DNA of 64,000 nucleotides from Heliobacterium chlorum (lineage in GTDB: Bacteria > Bacillota > Desulfitobacteriia > Heliobacteriales > Heliobacteriaceae): the NCBI RefSeq assembly GCF_014502795.1, contig NZ_JACVHF010000016.1:23594-87593 (forward strand). Reading direction: 5' to 3'. Made by a program: the position numbers and the translations under genes. The notes under the pieces are model-generated. The model was not told where the DNA came from and ran no database searches. It saw only the letters and a list, made by a program, of their open reading frames with translations. This document shows, piece after piece, positions 16,558 through 26,664 of this stretch (the first letter of the stretch is position 1; each line of letters begins with the position of its first letter).

Positions 16558-16806
16558 TTAGCCGACCATTTTACCCATGGATTCGGCACATTCCTTACAG
16601 ACGACTTTCCCGCGGTAATTCTGGACATCATTGGCACTTCCGCAAAAGACACAAGCTGGTTCATATTTTTTCAAAATAATTTTTTCGTCTTCCACATAGA
16701 TCTCCAAACCGTCCTTATCACCGATGCCCATCACTCTTCTCAGTTCCATCGGTATTACTACTCGCCCCAATTCGTCAACTTTTCTTACAATTCCCGTCGA
16801 CTTCAT
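16558..16806 (-). CDS. abrB: AbrB-family transition-state regulator with zinc-ribbon tail
   Basis: DNA-binding swapped-hairpin regulator controlling post-exponential genes. The 82-residue protein starts at ATG 16806 (GGGGGAG upstream). Residues 1-50 are the SpoVT/AbrB domain (MKSTGIVRKVDELGRVVIPMELRRVMGI), and the C-terminus has two CxxC pairs (C52/C55 and C70/C73), as in Clostridia AbrB proteins with a zinc-binding tail. It has its own strong promoter and is divergent from a small membrane peptide gene. Confidence 0.93.
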   Translation of the reverse strand: MKSTGIVRKVDELGRVVIPMELRRVMGIGDKDGLEIYVEDEKIILKKYEPACVFCGSANDVQNYRGKVVCKECAESMGKMVG

Positions 16807-16853
16807 GGTTTTCTCCCCCTTCTCAACAACCTTCGACAATTTCGGATGTCTTT

Positions 16854-16882
16854 ACTATAAACCCCGCACTATTCTTTGTCAA
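16854..16882 (-). promoter_or_regulatory. Strong sigma-A promoter of abrB
   Basis: Minus-strand TTGACA (16877-16882) and TATAGT (16854-16859) are spaced 17 nt; predicted start of transcription is near 16847, about 40 nt before the ATG. Confidence 0.85.
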
Positions 16883-16942
16883 CCTTTATTTTCCATAAAG
16901 GTGGTACTTTTTTCTGTTTTACCTATGATTTAGAAAATAGGT
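16882..16942. promoter_or_regulatory. Two inverted repeats between abrB and the small membrane gene
   Basis: ACCTTTAT (16882-16889) pairs with ATAAAGGT (16895-16902), directly abutting the abrB -35 box. ACCTAT (16921-16926) pairs with ATAGGT (16937-16942). Both sit in the divergent intergenic region and share the ACCT core, so they could be operators for one regulator; AbrB itself is a candidate. This is inference. Confidence 0.4.
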
Positions 16943-16999
16943 TTGGCTTTCTCATGTTCTGGAAATACTAGGCATAAATCAACGAAAGGAGTGTAATTC

Positions 17000-17146
17000 G
17001 TGGATAATAACATGGAACGAACCAAAGGTAATGTCTTAAATGGGACGGCTTTTGAGTTTCTCAATGTCGGTTGGTGGGCATGGCATGTTGTCGCGATTGG
17101 TCTCACCTTTTATCTTGGTCACCTGCTTTGGCCTATGTATCGTTAA
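17000..17146 (+). CDS. 48-residue Trp/His-rich single-span membrane peptide
   Basis: Small open frame with a very good ribosome site (AAAGGAG, 16985-16991, 8 nt before GTG 17000) and a perfect terminator 10 nt after the stop. The first 20 residues are polar and the rest is one helix containing WWAWH and GHLLWP, with His29 and His41 twelve residues apart and four Trp in total. No family is recognised. The pattern of Trp and His at a membrane helix end resembles tetrapyrrole-binding single-helix proteins such as bacterial light-harvesting subunits, but there is no clear homology and this is speculative. It is divergent from abrB. Confidence 0.65.
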   Translation: MDNNMERTKGNVLNGTAFEFLNVGWWAWHVVAIGLTFYLGHLLWPMYR

Positions 17147-17155
17147 TCTATCTGC

Positions 17156-17200
17156 AAAGAACTAGAGACCCCGTTCTGGCGACGGGGTCTCTAGTTCTTT
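17156..17200. terminator. Perfect 19-bp bidirectional terminator
   Basis: Arms 17156-17174 and 17182-17200 are perfectly complementary around a 7-nt loop, with A and T runs outside. It ends both the plus-strand peptide gene and the minus-strand gene at 17214-17420. Confidence 0.93.
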
Positions 17201-17213
17201 GTAAATTGGTCTT

Positions 17214-17420
17214 TTATTTTTCGTCAATGGGATGGCCGTACTTGTTTTGCAGGATGTCTTTGAGTCGATTGGCCCGGAGGGCATCGGTTTCTGCGTATTC
17301 CTGAAACAATTGGGCCACTTCCGAATCATCGGTGGTCTGGGCAAACTTTTGAAAGTCCCGGACCATTTCCTGCTCGTTCAACAAGGTTTTCATCAAGAAG
17401 TCCTGGGTGTTCAGTTCCAT
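17214..17420 (-). CDS. Small helical protein, half-ferritin/rubrerythrin-like pattern
   Basis: A 68-residue acidic protein with GGAGGTG before its ATG. It is predicted to be two helices (TQDFLMKTLLNEQEMVRDFQKFAQTTDD and EVAQLFQEYAETDALRANRLKDIL). The spacing of Glu and the QKFA and LFQEYAE segments recall one half of a ferritin-like four-helix bundle or Clostridia spore-coat-associated small proteins, but no complete metal site is present. It could bind metal only as a dimer. No operon partner; the U32 peptidase gene starts a new unit downstream. Function unknown. Confidence 0.65.
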   Translation of the reverse strand: MELNTQDFLMKTLLNEQEMVRDFQKFAQTTDDSEVAQLFQEYAETDALRANRLKDILQNKYGHPIDEK

Positions 17421-17465
17421 CGGATGACGTCACCTCCGAACTTAGTTTGCCGGAAATGACTAAAA

Positions 17466-18947
17466 TTAATCCTGCTCCCACTGCACTGGCCAGGGGAGGC
17501 TCTCGAGAACCCGGATAACCTCTTCTTTGGTATCAGGTGTCGTTCGGATTAAGACCATGCCAGACTCCTTGTCGACGGTTGTCGGAACGCCGAGATGACC
17601 AAAGCCTTCTAAGATGATGTCCAGGTAAAAGATATGGGACGGATTGATGCGTACTTTTAAGAAGGACTCCTCACCGCCGCTCTTCGGGCGGCGGATCAAG
17701 TCGAAGGGGGCCAGGGTACGATGAACTTTGAGGGTGATCAGTTGATGGGGACGAGGCGCTTGTTCAAGAGGATTTCCTTCTTCATCCCACATTTCATTGA
17801 CGATGATCAGCGATGGGGCTGTCGAAGGACCTGCGATTTCAAGTAGGTCGCCTAGACGGATACGATTGCGCACCTCGATTAAGGCTTTTCGTTGCTGTTC
17901 ATCATATTGGCGGACGATGCCTACAAAATCGTATTCGCGGCGATAGGCGATTTCCGGTTCTTGACCAGGAGGGCCGTAGAGAAAACCACGGGTATAGGGG
18001 CGGTGACTGATCTTGCCGAGTTCTTCCCACCAGGAAGTTTCGATGCGCGGTTCCCTCCCCTCTCTCCAAGCCAACAGGGTGCGATCGACGGCGCGCCGAT
18101 AGATCTGGGTCACCGTAGCCACATAATGGACGCTTTTCATCCGACCTTCAATCTTTAGGCTATGGACGCCTGCTTCCAACAAGGCAGGAATGTCTTGAAG
18201 TAAGCAGAGATCGCGAGAGTTAAATACGTAGGAGCCCCGTTCATCTTCCTCCACCGGCAGGTATATGCCCGGCCGGGTCTCTTCCATCAAAGCGTATTTC
18301 CACCGGCACGCTTGGGCACATTCGCCTTTGTTCGCCTGACGTCCCGTGAGGTAATCGCTGATCATGCAGCGGCCCGAATAAGACATACACATGGCACCAT
18401 GGACAAATACCTCCAGTTCCACATCGACAGCCTGGCGGATTTCTCGAATTTCGGCCAAGGTTAACTCGCGAGCCAGGACGATCCGCTCGGCTCCTTGGTC
18501 GGCCCAGAAACGAGCCGATTCAGCGTTGGTCACGTTGGCTTGCGTGCTGATGTGGATCGGAAGATTCGGTACAACCTGACGGGCGACCGAAAAAACACCT
18601 GGATCGGAGACGATAATGGCGTCAGCACCCAACTCTTCTACCTGCTGTAAATACTCAGCCAACCCAGCGAAATCACGGTTATGGGCAAAGATATTCACGG
18701 TGACATAGACTTTTTTCCCACGTTCGTGAGCGTACTTTATCCCCTCGGCCATCTCTTCTGGTGTAAAGTTATCGGCAAAGGCGCGCAATCCATAAGCTTG
18801 TCCGGCTAGATAGACGGCATCAGCCCCGTAATGGAGAGCCATAATCAGCTTCTCCAAGTTGCCTGCAGGAGCTAGGACTTCAGTTGTTATATTTGGCCAT
18901 GGCTTGCAAGTGTTCACTGTAGGTTCGACTGAAGTAATGGTATCCAT
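17466..18947 (-). CDS. U32 family peptidase / tRNA-hydroxylation type protein
   Basis: A 493-residue protein of the YrrO/RlhA/TrhP-like U32 group, which in several bacteria acts in RNA hydroxylation or collagen-type peptide cleavage. The N-terminal TIM-barrel begins at EVLAPAGNLEKLIMALHYGADAVYLAG, and the hallmark cysteine cluster is in CMSYSGRCMISDYLTGRQANKGECAQACRW, ligands expected for an Fe-S cluster. The start is uncertain: ATG 18947 and GTG 18917 are both inside mltG, which ends at 18880; longer frames run further into mltG and are unlikely. It is coupled to mltG as in the Bacillus yrrL-yrrM-yrrN/O neighbourhood. Confidence 0.85.
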   Translation of the reverse strand: MDTITSVEPTVNTCKPWPNITTEVLAPAGNLEKLIMALHYGADAVYLAGQAYGLRAFADNFTPEEMAEGIKYAHERGKKVYVTVNIFAHNRDFAGLAEYLQQVEELGADAIIVSDPGVFSVARQVVPNLPIHISTQANVTNAESARFWADQGAERIVLARELTLAEIREIRQAVDVELEVFVHGAMCMSYSGRCMISDYLTGRQANKGECAQACRWKYALMEETRPGIYLPVEEDERGSYVFNSRDLCLLQDIPALLEAGVHSLKIEGRMKSVHYVATVTQIYRRAVDRTLLAWREGREPRIETSWWEELGKISHRPYTRGFLYGPPGQEPEIAYRREYDFVGIVRQYDEQQRKALIEVRNRIRLGDLLEIAGPSTAPSLIIVNEMWDEEGNPLEQAPRPHQLITLKVHRTLAPFDLIRRPKSGGEESFLKVRINPSHIFYLDIILEGFGHLGVPTTVDKESGMVLIRTTPDTKEEVIRVLESLPWPVQWEQD

Positions 18948-19902
18948 CTCCCTTAGCGACAAAATAAAGATAGTCGACATTCTCCGGATAGAGTACTGCT
19001 TTAAGGCTGGCTTGTCCTGGTGACGCGATCGGTCCTGGCGGGAGTCCGCCATGTTTATAGGTGTTATAGGGGGACTCGATTTCGAGATCTTTATAGTACA
19101 GTTTGGCCTTCGGCTGGTCTAGTAAATACTGTACGGTCGAGCAGGCTTCCAGCTTCATGTTCTTTTTCAGCCGATTCAGAAAGACAGCGGCAATCTTTGG
19201 ACGATCTTCCTCTTTCGCTGCTTCCCGCTCAACAAGTGAAGCGAGGGTGACTGCATCGTGGACGCTCATGTTGAGTTCTTTGAGCCGAGCCCGAACTTCC
19301 GGTGTCAGTTCCTGGTTAAAGCGGTTGACCAACATGCGGATGATGTCTTCAGGCGGTGTATCGCGCTGGATGCGATAGGTGGCTGGAAATAAAAACCCTT
19401 CCAACCTCTTTTCATTTGATGGCAGTCCTCGAAGATAGTCGTAATCGAAGGGCACTGTTGCGAGGGCTTTGCGAAATGCCTCTTTATCGACTAACCCTTT
19501 GTTAACTAAAAGGTCCGTAATTTGGCGAATCGTATACCCCTCAGGAATCGTAAAGGTGTAGAGCAACGTCTTTCCATCGTTCAATTGATCAAGGATTTGA
19601 GGAACCGATGATCCTGAATTTAAGAGGTAGTCACCGGCTTTAAGCGACTCAGAACCGTGAAAACGAGTGTATAGACTAAAAGCCCAACTGCTGCGAATGA
19701 CCTTTTGTTGCTCCAGAATGCCCCCGATTTCTTTTGCCGAAACGTTCGAAGGAATATTGACGATAATATCATGGCCTGCGCCCGGTTCCAGGGGGGTGAT
19801 TCCTTCTTGATAGGTATAAAAGACTTGAAGTGCAATGATACCGATGATCAAAATGATCATGAAAAAAAGCTTCGTCGACCTGCCCCGCTTCTCTCTCCGC
19901 AC
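18880..19902 (-). CDS. mltG: Endolytic murein transglycosylase MltG (YceG-like)
   Basis: Membrane-anchored enzyme that cuts nascent glycan strands and sets their length. The 340-residue protein has an N-terminal membrane span at about 10-30, then the YceG domain with LASLVEREAAKEEDRPKIAAVFLNRL, containing the catalytic Glu, and the later SPYNTYKHGGLPPGPIASPG block typical of the family. Start GTG follows AGGAGGAG. The 3' end overlaps the next gene. It follows the DUF1292 gene in the conserved alaS cluster. Confidence 0.95.
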   Translation of the reverse strand: MRREKRGRSTKLFFMIILIIGIIALQVFYTYQEGITPLEPGAGHDIIVNIPSNVSAKEIGGILEQQKVIRSSWAFSLYTRFHGSESLKAGDYLLNSGSSVPQILDQLNDGKTLLYTFTIPEGYTIRQITDLLVNKGLVDKEAFRKALATVPFDYDYLRGLPSNEKRLEGFLFPATYRIQRDTPPEDIIRMLVNRFNQELTPEVRARLKELNMSVHDAVTLASLVEREAAKEEDRPKIAAVFLNRLKKNMKLEACSTVQYLLDQPKAKLYYKDLEIESPYNTYKHGGLPPGPIASPGQASLKAVLYPENVDYLYFVAKGDGYHYFSRTYSEHLQAMAKYNN

Positions 19903-20006
19903 GGTTTCTCCTCCTCTGAAAAAAATCCTCCATCTAACTCAGGGAGGACATCGGTACCATTATACGCGCTATACGACAGCAAACTCAATATTTCCCGAAA
20001 AAACGA

Positions 20007-20034
20007 AAAGCCACCCGGTTTCCCGGATGGCTTT
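20007..20034 (-). terminator. Terminator after the DUF1292 gene
   Basis: Arms 20007-20018 and 20023-20034 pair at 12 positions including one G-T, with a 4-nt loop and a following T run on the minus strand. It separates the alaS-ireB-ruvX-DUF1292 unit from mltG. Confidence 0.8.
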
Positions 20035-20045
20035 GAATAGGTAAT

Positions 20046-20318
20046 TTACTCTTGATCATCCAATTCTTCTTCGCTCATCTCTTGCCAGAAATCAGCGACT
20101 TTTTCCCATTCTTCGTCGTCTTCAATGTGGCTGAATACTTCTTCCCCGTTTTCCTCATACTCAACGCGCAAGATGATCGCTTCATCTTCTTCATCGTCAA
20201 GAGGCAGGAGAATAGCGTACTCACGACCGTCGACCTCGACACGATCCAGTTCTTCGAATTCTAACTCATTACCATCTTCATCCGTCAGGACGATGATATT
20301 TTCTTGTTCTTGATCCAC
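20046..20318 (-). CDS. DUF1292 family acidic protein (YrzB-like)
   Basis: A 90-residue, very acidic cytoplasmic protein (LTDEDGNELEFEELDRVEVDGREYAILLPLDDEEDEAIILRVEYEENGEEVFSHIEDDEEWEKVADFW) matching the DUF1292 pattern that sits beside ruvX in most Firmicutes. Role unknown. Start GTG follows AGAGGTGA. It is separated from ruvX by a 179-nt gap, longer than usual, which contains only a doubtful 32-codon frame (20422-20520). Confidence 0.9.
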   Translation of the reverse strand: MDQEQENIIVLTDEDGNELEFEELDRVEVDGREYAILLPLDDEEDEAIILRVEYEENGEEVFSHIEDDEEWEKVADFWQEMSEEELDDQE

Positions 20319-20497
20319 CGGTCAATCACCTCTATTCGCTTCCAAACTAAAGCCATTGTATACCAGGAAAAACCCCTTGTCAACGAAAGCTCAACCTAAG
20401 TATATCCAAACTGTCCGTTAACTAAACATCTTGTTCATTAATGACAGTGAGTTCCCGATCAATAAGAAGTTCTTTGTCTTTTTCCATGAGATCAGGT

Positions 20498-20920
20498 TCA
20501 TTTTTTACAACTATTGGCATCTATATAATTCTGTAATATGAGCACTGCCGCTAATTTGTCTACCACTTTTTTGCGTTTTGCCCTGGACATATCCCCCTCT
20601 AAAAGGGTCTTATGGGCTGCAACGGTCGTCAGGCGCTCATCCCAAAAGTGGACAGGAATCTTAAGACGCTTTTCAATAAGACTTCCGAATTTCCGCACTT
20701 CGTCCGCTTTAGGTCCGTAGGTACCGTTCATATTTCGCGGCAGGCCGCAGACGACGGAATCGACCTCCCATTGCTGCATCAGTTCTTGTAAACGCTGCAG
20801 ATCCGCCTCTAGGCGAGTGCGGCGGATCGTCTCAACTCCTTGAGCAGTCCATCCCATTAAATCGGAAACGGCGATACCTATGGTTTTCTCTCCTACGTCT
20901 AAGCCCATCGTCCGCAACAC
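20498..20920 (-). CDS. ruvX: RuvX/YqgF pre-16S rRNA nuclease
   Basis: RNase H-fold nuclease implicated in pre-16S rRNA 5' processing and earlier annotated as a Holliday junction resolvase. The 140-residue protein has GLDVGEKTIGIAVSD with the first catalytic Asp, GLPRNMNGTYGPKADEVRKF, and FWDERLTTVAA with the acidic residues of the active site, then KVVDKLAAVLILQNY. Start GTG overlaps the preceding aldo/keto reductase stop region and has AAGGTGG upstream. Confidence 0.95.
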   Translation of the reverse strand: MLRTMGLDVGEKTIGIAVSDLMGWTAQGVETIRRTRLEADLQRLQELMQQWEVDSVVCGLPRNMNGTYGPKADEVRKFGSLIEKRLKIPVHFWDERLTTVAAHKTLLEGDMSRAKRKKVVDKLAAVLILQNYIDANSCKK

Positions 20921-21865
20921 TCATACCACCTTGATGCAAAAATCCCTGCACATACGGCTGCAGTATCCACAGAGCACACAGCGGCCCTTCTCCACGTAAA
21001 CTTGTGGACCAAGCAAATGGAGAGCCTTTTGAGGGCAAGCAGGAATACACTTGCCGCACCCTTGGCACCAATCTTCAATGTGTAGGCGCCGCTCCCGTTT
21101 CTGTACTTGTGCCCAAGTTTCGCCGTCGCCATCGTTTCCCGAAAACAGCTGCAGGTTCAACGCCAGTTCTTTCGGAGACTGCATGCCTACGGCAATCGCC
21201 TGTATATGGGGTTGTCCCAGAGCCCATCTCATCGCCGCTTGAGCTTGGCCGTAAAGATTACCGCCACCGAGGACCTTCATGGCATAGATTCCTTTTCCCC
21301 TCTGGCGGGCCTCTTGTATCGATGCCAGCATCTCCTCTACCGTTCCATCGAGGATGCCGATACCAGCCATATTGACGAGCGGATGGATGATATCGATCTC
21401 AGGAACGGCGAGGGCGGCTCGTACACCTGCCACCGAATGGGTCGATAAGCCAACGGCCTTCACCCATCCCTTCGCTTTTGCCTCCAGCAGGTACTCAAAG
21501 GCTTCCCAATGGCCGCGCAAGGTATGTTCGCTTTCCTGTTCATGGAGCAGGAAGATCTCCACCCGATCCCGATCTAAGTCTCTCCGGGCTTCCTCCAGTG
21601 CCTCAGCCATCGCTGAGGCCGTATAGGCATAGGATTTACTAGCAATAACCACGTCACCAGAATAGCCCTGAAGAGCCTTGCGGATATAAGGGTAAGTGCC
21701 GTAGATCTGTGCAGTGTCGACAAAATTAACGCCCGACTCAAAGGCCAATCGCAAAAGGGCTGCCCCTTCTTCAAGGGGCAACCCTGCCTGCAACGGGCCT
21801 ATGGTCAGGCTTCCAAAACAGAGACGGGATACCTTAACTCCAGTTTGGCCTAGCTCTATTTGCAT
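20921..21865 (-). CDS. Aldo/keto reductase fused to a C-terminal 2[4Fe-4S] ferredoxin domain
   Basis: Cytoplasmic oxidoreductase of 314 residues. The TIM-barrel has the AKR tetrad Asp50, Tyr55 (FVDTAQIYG), Lys77 (IASKSY) and His108 (FLLHEQES). From about residue 270, two cysteine clusters ([16 protein letters not shown] and [15 protein letters not shown]) form a bacterial ferredoxin module. Fe-S-fused AKRs are common in anaerobes; electron flow between NAD(P)H and ferredoxin is inferred. It lies inside the ireB-ruvX part of the alaS cluster, overlapping ireB by 10 nt, which is an insertion relative to the usual ireB-ruvX order. Confidence 0.9.
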   Translation of the reverse strand: MQIELGQTGVKVSRLCFGSLTIGPLQAGLPLEEGAALLRLAFESGVNFVDTAQIYGTYPYIRKALQGYSGDVVIASKSYAYTASAMAEALEEARRDLDRDRVEIFLLHEQESEHTLRGHWEAFEYLLEAKAKGWVKAVGLSTHSVAGVRAALAVPEIDIIHPLVNMAGIGILDGTVEEMLASIQEARQRGKGIYAMKVLGGGNLYGQAQAAMRWALGQPHIQAIAVGMQSPKELALNLQLFSGNDGDGETWAQVQKRERRLHIEDWCQGCGKCIPACPQKALHLLGPQVYVEKGRCVLCGYCSRMCRDFCIKVV

Positions 21866-22128
21866 TCCTTGTGGCTCTCCAAGTAGTAGCGAACCAGTTC
21901 TTCCAACAGGTCGTCACGTTCAAGTCTGCGAATCAAACTGCGGGCGTTTTTATGGCTGGTGATATAGGCCGGATCTCCAGAAAGCAAATAACCGACTAAC
22001 TGGTTGATCGGGTTATAGCCCTTTTCTTTGAGCGCCTCGTGCACAGTATATAGGATGTCGCTCGTCGCCAGTTCGTCGTCGACTTTGCCCTGAAACATCA
22101 TGGTTTGGTCAAAACTTTCGTTGGCCAT
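21856..22128 (-). CDS. ireB: IreB family regulatory phosphoprotein (UPF0297, YrzL)
   Basis: Small protein that in Enterococcus is phosphorylated by the Ser/Thr kinase IreK and modulates cephalosporin resistance. The 90-residue product has the family pattern [12 protein letters not shown] near the N-terminus and [38 protein letters not shown] start at ATG 22128, with AGGGGG 9 nt upstream; a TTG at 22137 is the alternative. It follows alaS, but the two are separated by a dispersed hairpin repeat. Confidence 0.93.
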   Translation of the reverse strand: MANESFDQTMMFQGKVDDELATSDILYTVHEALKEKGYNPINQLVGYLLSGDPAYITSHKNARSLIRRLERDDLLEELVRYYLESHKECK

Positions 22129-22289
22129 CGGTCCCAACCCCCTAACGGACGGCAGAAAAAATCTCTTCCAGCCATATATTCTCCGCCAGTTTCTATTTTC
22201 CTCTGTCTTTGTGTAAAAAATACTTAGTCCGCCTAGTGTTTGTTCGTTATATTAATCAAGACCAGGCTAGAGTAACATTGTGCTAAATG

Positions 22290-22466
22290 CGGGGGTCTGT
22301 TGGCTCCGGTCACTAAGAGCTTCGCGGCTGCTCGCTTTTCTGCTGCGCTAGGGCGCCAAAACCTCTGGACTTTTCTGCATGTGAACCTTGGCGCCCTTTA
22401 CGCTTCGCAGACTTCGCTCGCTTACGCCGCTCCGCTCAAATCGCTCCCTCCGTCAACAGACCCCAA
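22290..22466. repeat. Dispersed hairpin repeat, copy A (full length)
   Basis: Member of a family with five copies in this window. The outer arms GGGGTCTGTTG (22292-22302) and CAACAGACCCC (22454-22464) are perfectly complementary over 11 bp. An inner hairpin at 22350-22397 has 9-bp arms AGGGCGCCA and TGGCGCCCT. Between them, left and right flanks are partly complementary, so the whole unit can form one long hairpin. It fills most of the 403-nt gap between alaS and ireB. Open frames across it are not conserved between copies. Copies B (28391), C (32231), D (40133) and E (52496) are related. Confidence 0.9.
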
Positions 22467-22531
22467 GCTTTGTTTCATGTTACATTCTAAAGGTACAATG
22501 TTTTGTCACTGGTTAATTCACGTTTAACCGA

Positions 22532-25355
<2,824 letters not shown>

Positions 25356-25382
25356 GTAAATCCACTCCACGAATGCAAGGCT

Positions 25383-26405
25383 TTACACAAAAACTTTTAA
25401 GAGAATATATCTCCCGATCACTCGCCCAACGGCCGTTAATGGCACAGCAAGCAACATTCCCAATGTTCCGAAAAGATTCCCGCCGGCCAGGAGGACAAAG
25501 ATGACCGTCAGGGGATGAAGCCCGATCGAATCTCCCAGAATTTTCGGAGAGAGCAGGTTTGATTCGATTTGCTGGATGAGGATCATGATCCCGACTGCCC
25601 AGAGGGCCAATCGCGGCGATTCGAGGAGGCCTACCATGACTGCTGGAACCATGCCGATGATCGGTCCAAAATAGGGGATCAAGTCTGCCACACCTGCGAT
25701 GATGCCGATGAGCACACTGTATTCGAGACCGATCCACCATAGACCGACTGTAGTCAGAACACCGACGATAGCGGCCATGAGCAGGTTGCAACGGATGACC
25801 GCTTTAAGGACCCGGTTGACGTCTAAAGCGACGATCTGGACATGACTTCGCCATCGCTGAGGCAGCAGATGCAAGAACCCTTCACCGATCGTTTCCCAGT
25901 CCCGAAGAAAATAGAAGGCCATCACCGGAATCAGTACGATATCGAGGGCGTTGGACAGCAAAGTCACGATGCTGTTCAATAGCCAGCGCACCGCTCTTAA
26001 CAGCGTCTCCTCACCCTGAGCCAGGGTCTCTCCCCATACCTGTTGAATCGCCGGTGGAAACCCGGAAGAGATCAGGCTCTGTTGAATTCCATCGGCCGCT
26101 TTTTGGACCTGTTCCACATAGCCAGGCAACTGAACGCTGAAACGATTGAGCTCGCCGAGGATCAGCGGAAGCCCGTAGGCGATTATGGAGGCGAATCCGC
26201 CGAAGACGACGACGAACAAAAGCAGGATAGCCCAAGTGCGGGGAATACCATGGTGCTCTAACCAGATCACACCAGGAAAGAGCAAATAAGCCAGCAAGGC
26301 GGCGACGAGGAAGGGCGTCAAAGTCTGACGAGTCAGATAAGCAAAAAGGAAGACGCAAAGCAGAAAACCGCTTACCGATACGATGCGCCAACGGCCCTTC
26401 AACAA
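25383..26405 (-). CDS. AI-2E family transporter (PerM-like)
   Basis: Membrane protein of 341 residues with about eight hydrophobic spans and the family signatures LTPFLVAALLAYLLFPGVIWLEHHGIPRTWAI and LIPYFGPIIGMVPAVMVGLLESPRLALWAVGIMILIQQIESNLLSPKILG. Relatives export autoinducer 2 or act as Na+/H+ antiporters; the substrate here is unknown. I start at TTG 26405, 8 nt after GGAGGTGG. The longer frame from ATG 26441 would begin inside the terminator of the preceding gene and is unlikely. The stop lies upstream of the alaS promoter. Confidence 0.9.
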   Translation of the reverse strand: MLKGRWRIVSVSGFLLCVFLFAYLTRQTLTPFLVAALLAYLLFPGVIWLEHHGIPRTWAILLLFVVVFGGFASIIAYGLPLILGELNRFSVQLPGYVEQVQKAADGIQQSLISSGFPPAIQQVWGETLAQGEETLLRAVRWLLNSIVTLLSNALDIVLIPVMAFYFLRDWETIGEGFLHLLPQRWRSHVQIVALDVNRVLKAVIRCNLLMAAIVGVLTTVGLWWIGLEYSVLIGIIAGVADLIPYFGPIIGMVPAVMVGLLESPRLALWAVGIMILIQQIESNLLSPKILGDSIGLHPLTVIFVLLAGGNLFGTLGMLLAVPLTAVGRVIGRYILLKVFV

Positions 26406-26427
26406 GGCCGCCACCACCTCCAGATGG

Positions 26428-26458
26428 AAAAAGCCCGGCATAGGCGGGCGGGCTTTTT
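26428..26458 (-). terminator. Terminator after the zinc-ribbon gene
   Basis: Arms AAAAAGCCCG (26428-26437) and CGGGCTTTTT (26449-26458) pair perfectly; on the minus strand it ends in a T run. It lies just past the zinc-ribbon stop codon. Confidence 0.85.
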
Positions 26459-26461
26459 TGC

Positions 26462-26644
26462 TTATACGGTTGCCTGAGTGATCGGGTCGGAAAAGACTTC
26501 CGGTTCGATGGCCATCAAGGTACCATCTTCTGCTACTTCAAAGACTTCATTGCGTTCGTTGTACTCAATAAAGCAGTTCCAGCAGTAATACTGGTTCACC
26601 CCGACTTTGCCCACCTGCTTTCCGCCACAGATAGGACAGCCCAT
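26462..26644 (-). CDS. Small zinc-ribbon protein
   Basis: A 60-residue protein starting at ATG 26644 (GGGGGA upstream) with two CxxC knuckles, C3/C6 (CPICGG) and C21/C24 (CWNC), typical of a rubredoxin-type zinc ribbon. The C-terminal half is acidic and unstructured. It follows the PRC-barrel gene by 20 nt and is probably cotranscribed. Similar short ribbons occur beside PRC-barrel genes in Clostridia. No specific function can be given. Confidence 0.75.
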   Translation of the reverse strand: MGCPICGGKQVGKVGVNQYYCWNCFIEYNERNEVFEVAEDGTLMAIEPEVFSDPITQATV

Positions 26645-26664
26645 GGAAATCCCCCCATCTCCGC

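Noticed and set aside
18947..19052. Long N-terminal extension of the U32 peptidase
   Set aside because: It runs deep inside mltG in another frame, lacks a good ribosome site and has no match to the family's N-terminus.
22300..22527. 75-codon plus-strand frame across repeat copy A, with similar frames in copies B and C
   Set aside because: The translated frames differ between copies and follow the hairpin, have no ribosome site, and lie opposite an operon; they are by-products of a GC-rich repeat.
26405..26441. Extended N-terminus of the AI-2E transporter from ATG 26441
   Set aside because: This start sits inside the terminator of the preceding gene; TTG 26405 has GGAGGTGG at ideal spacing.
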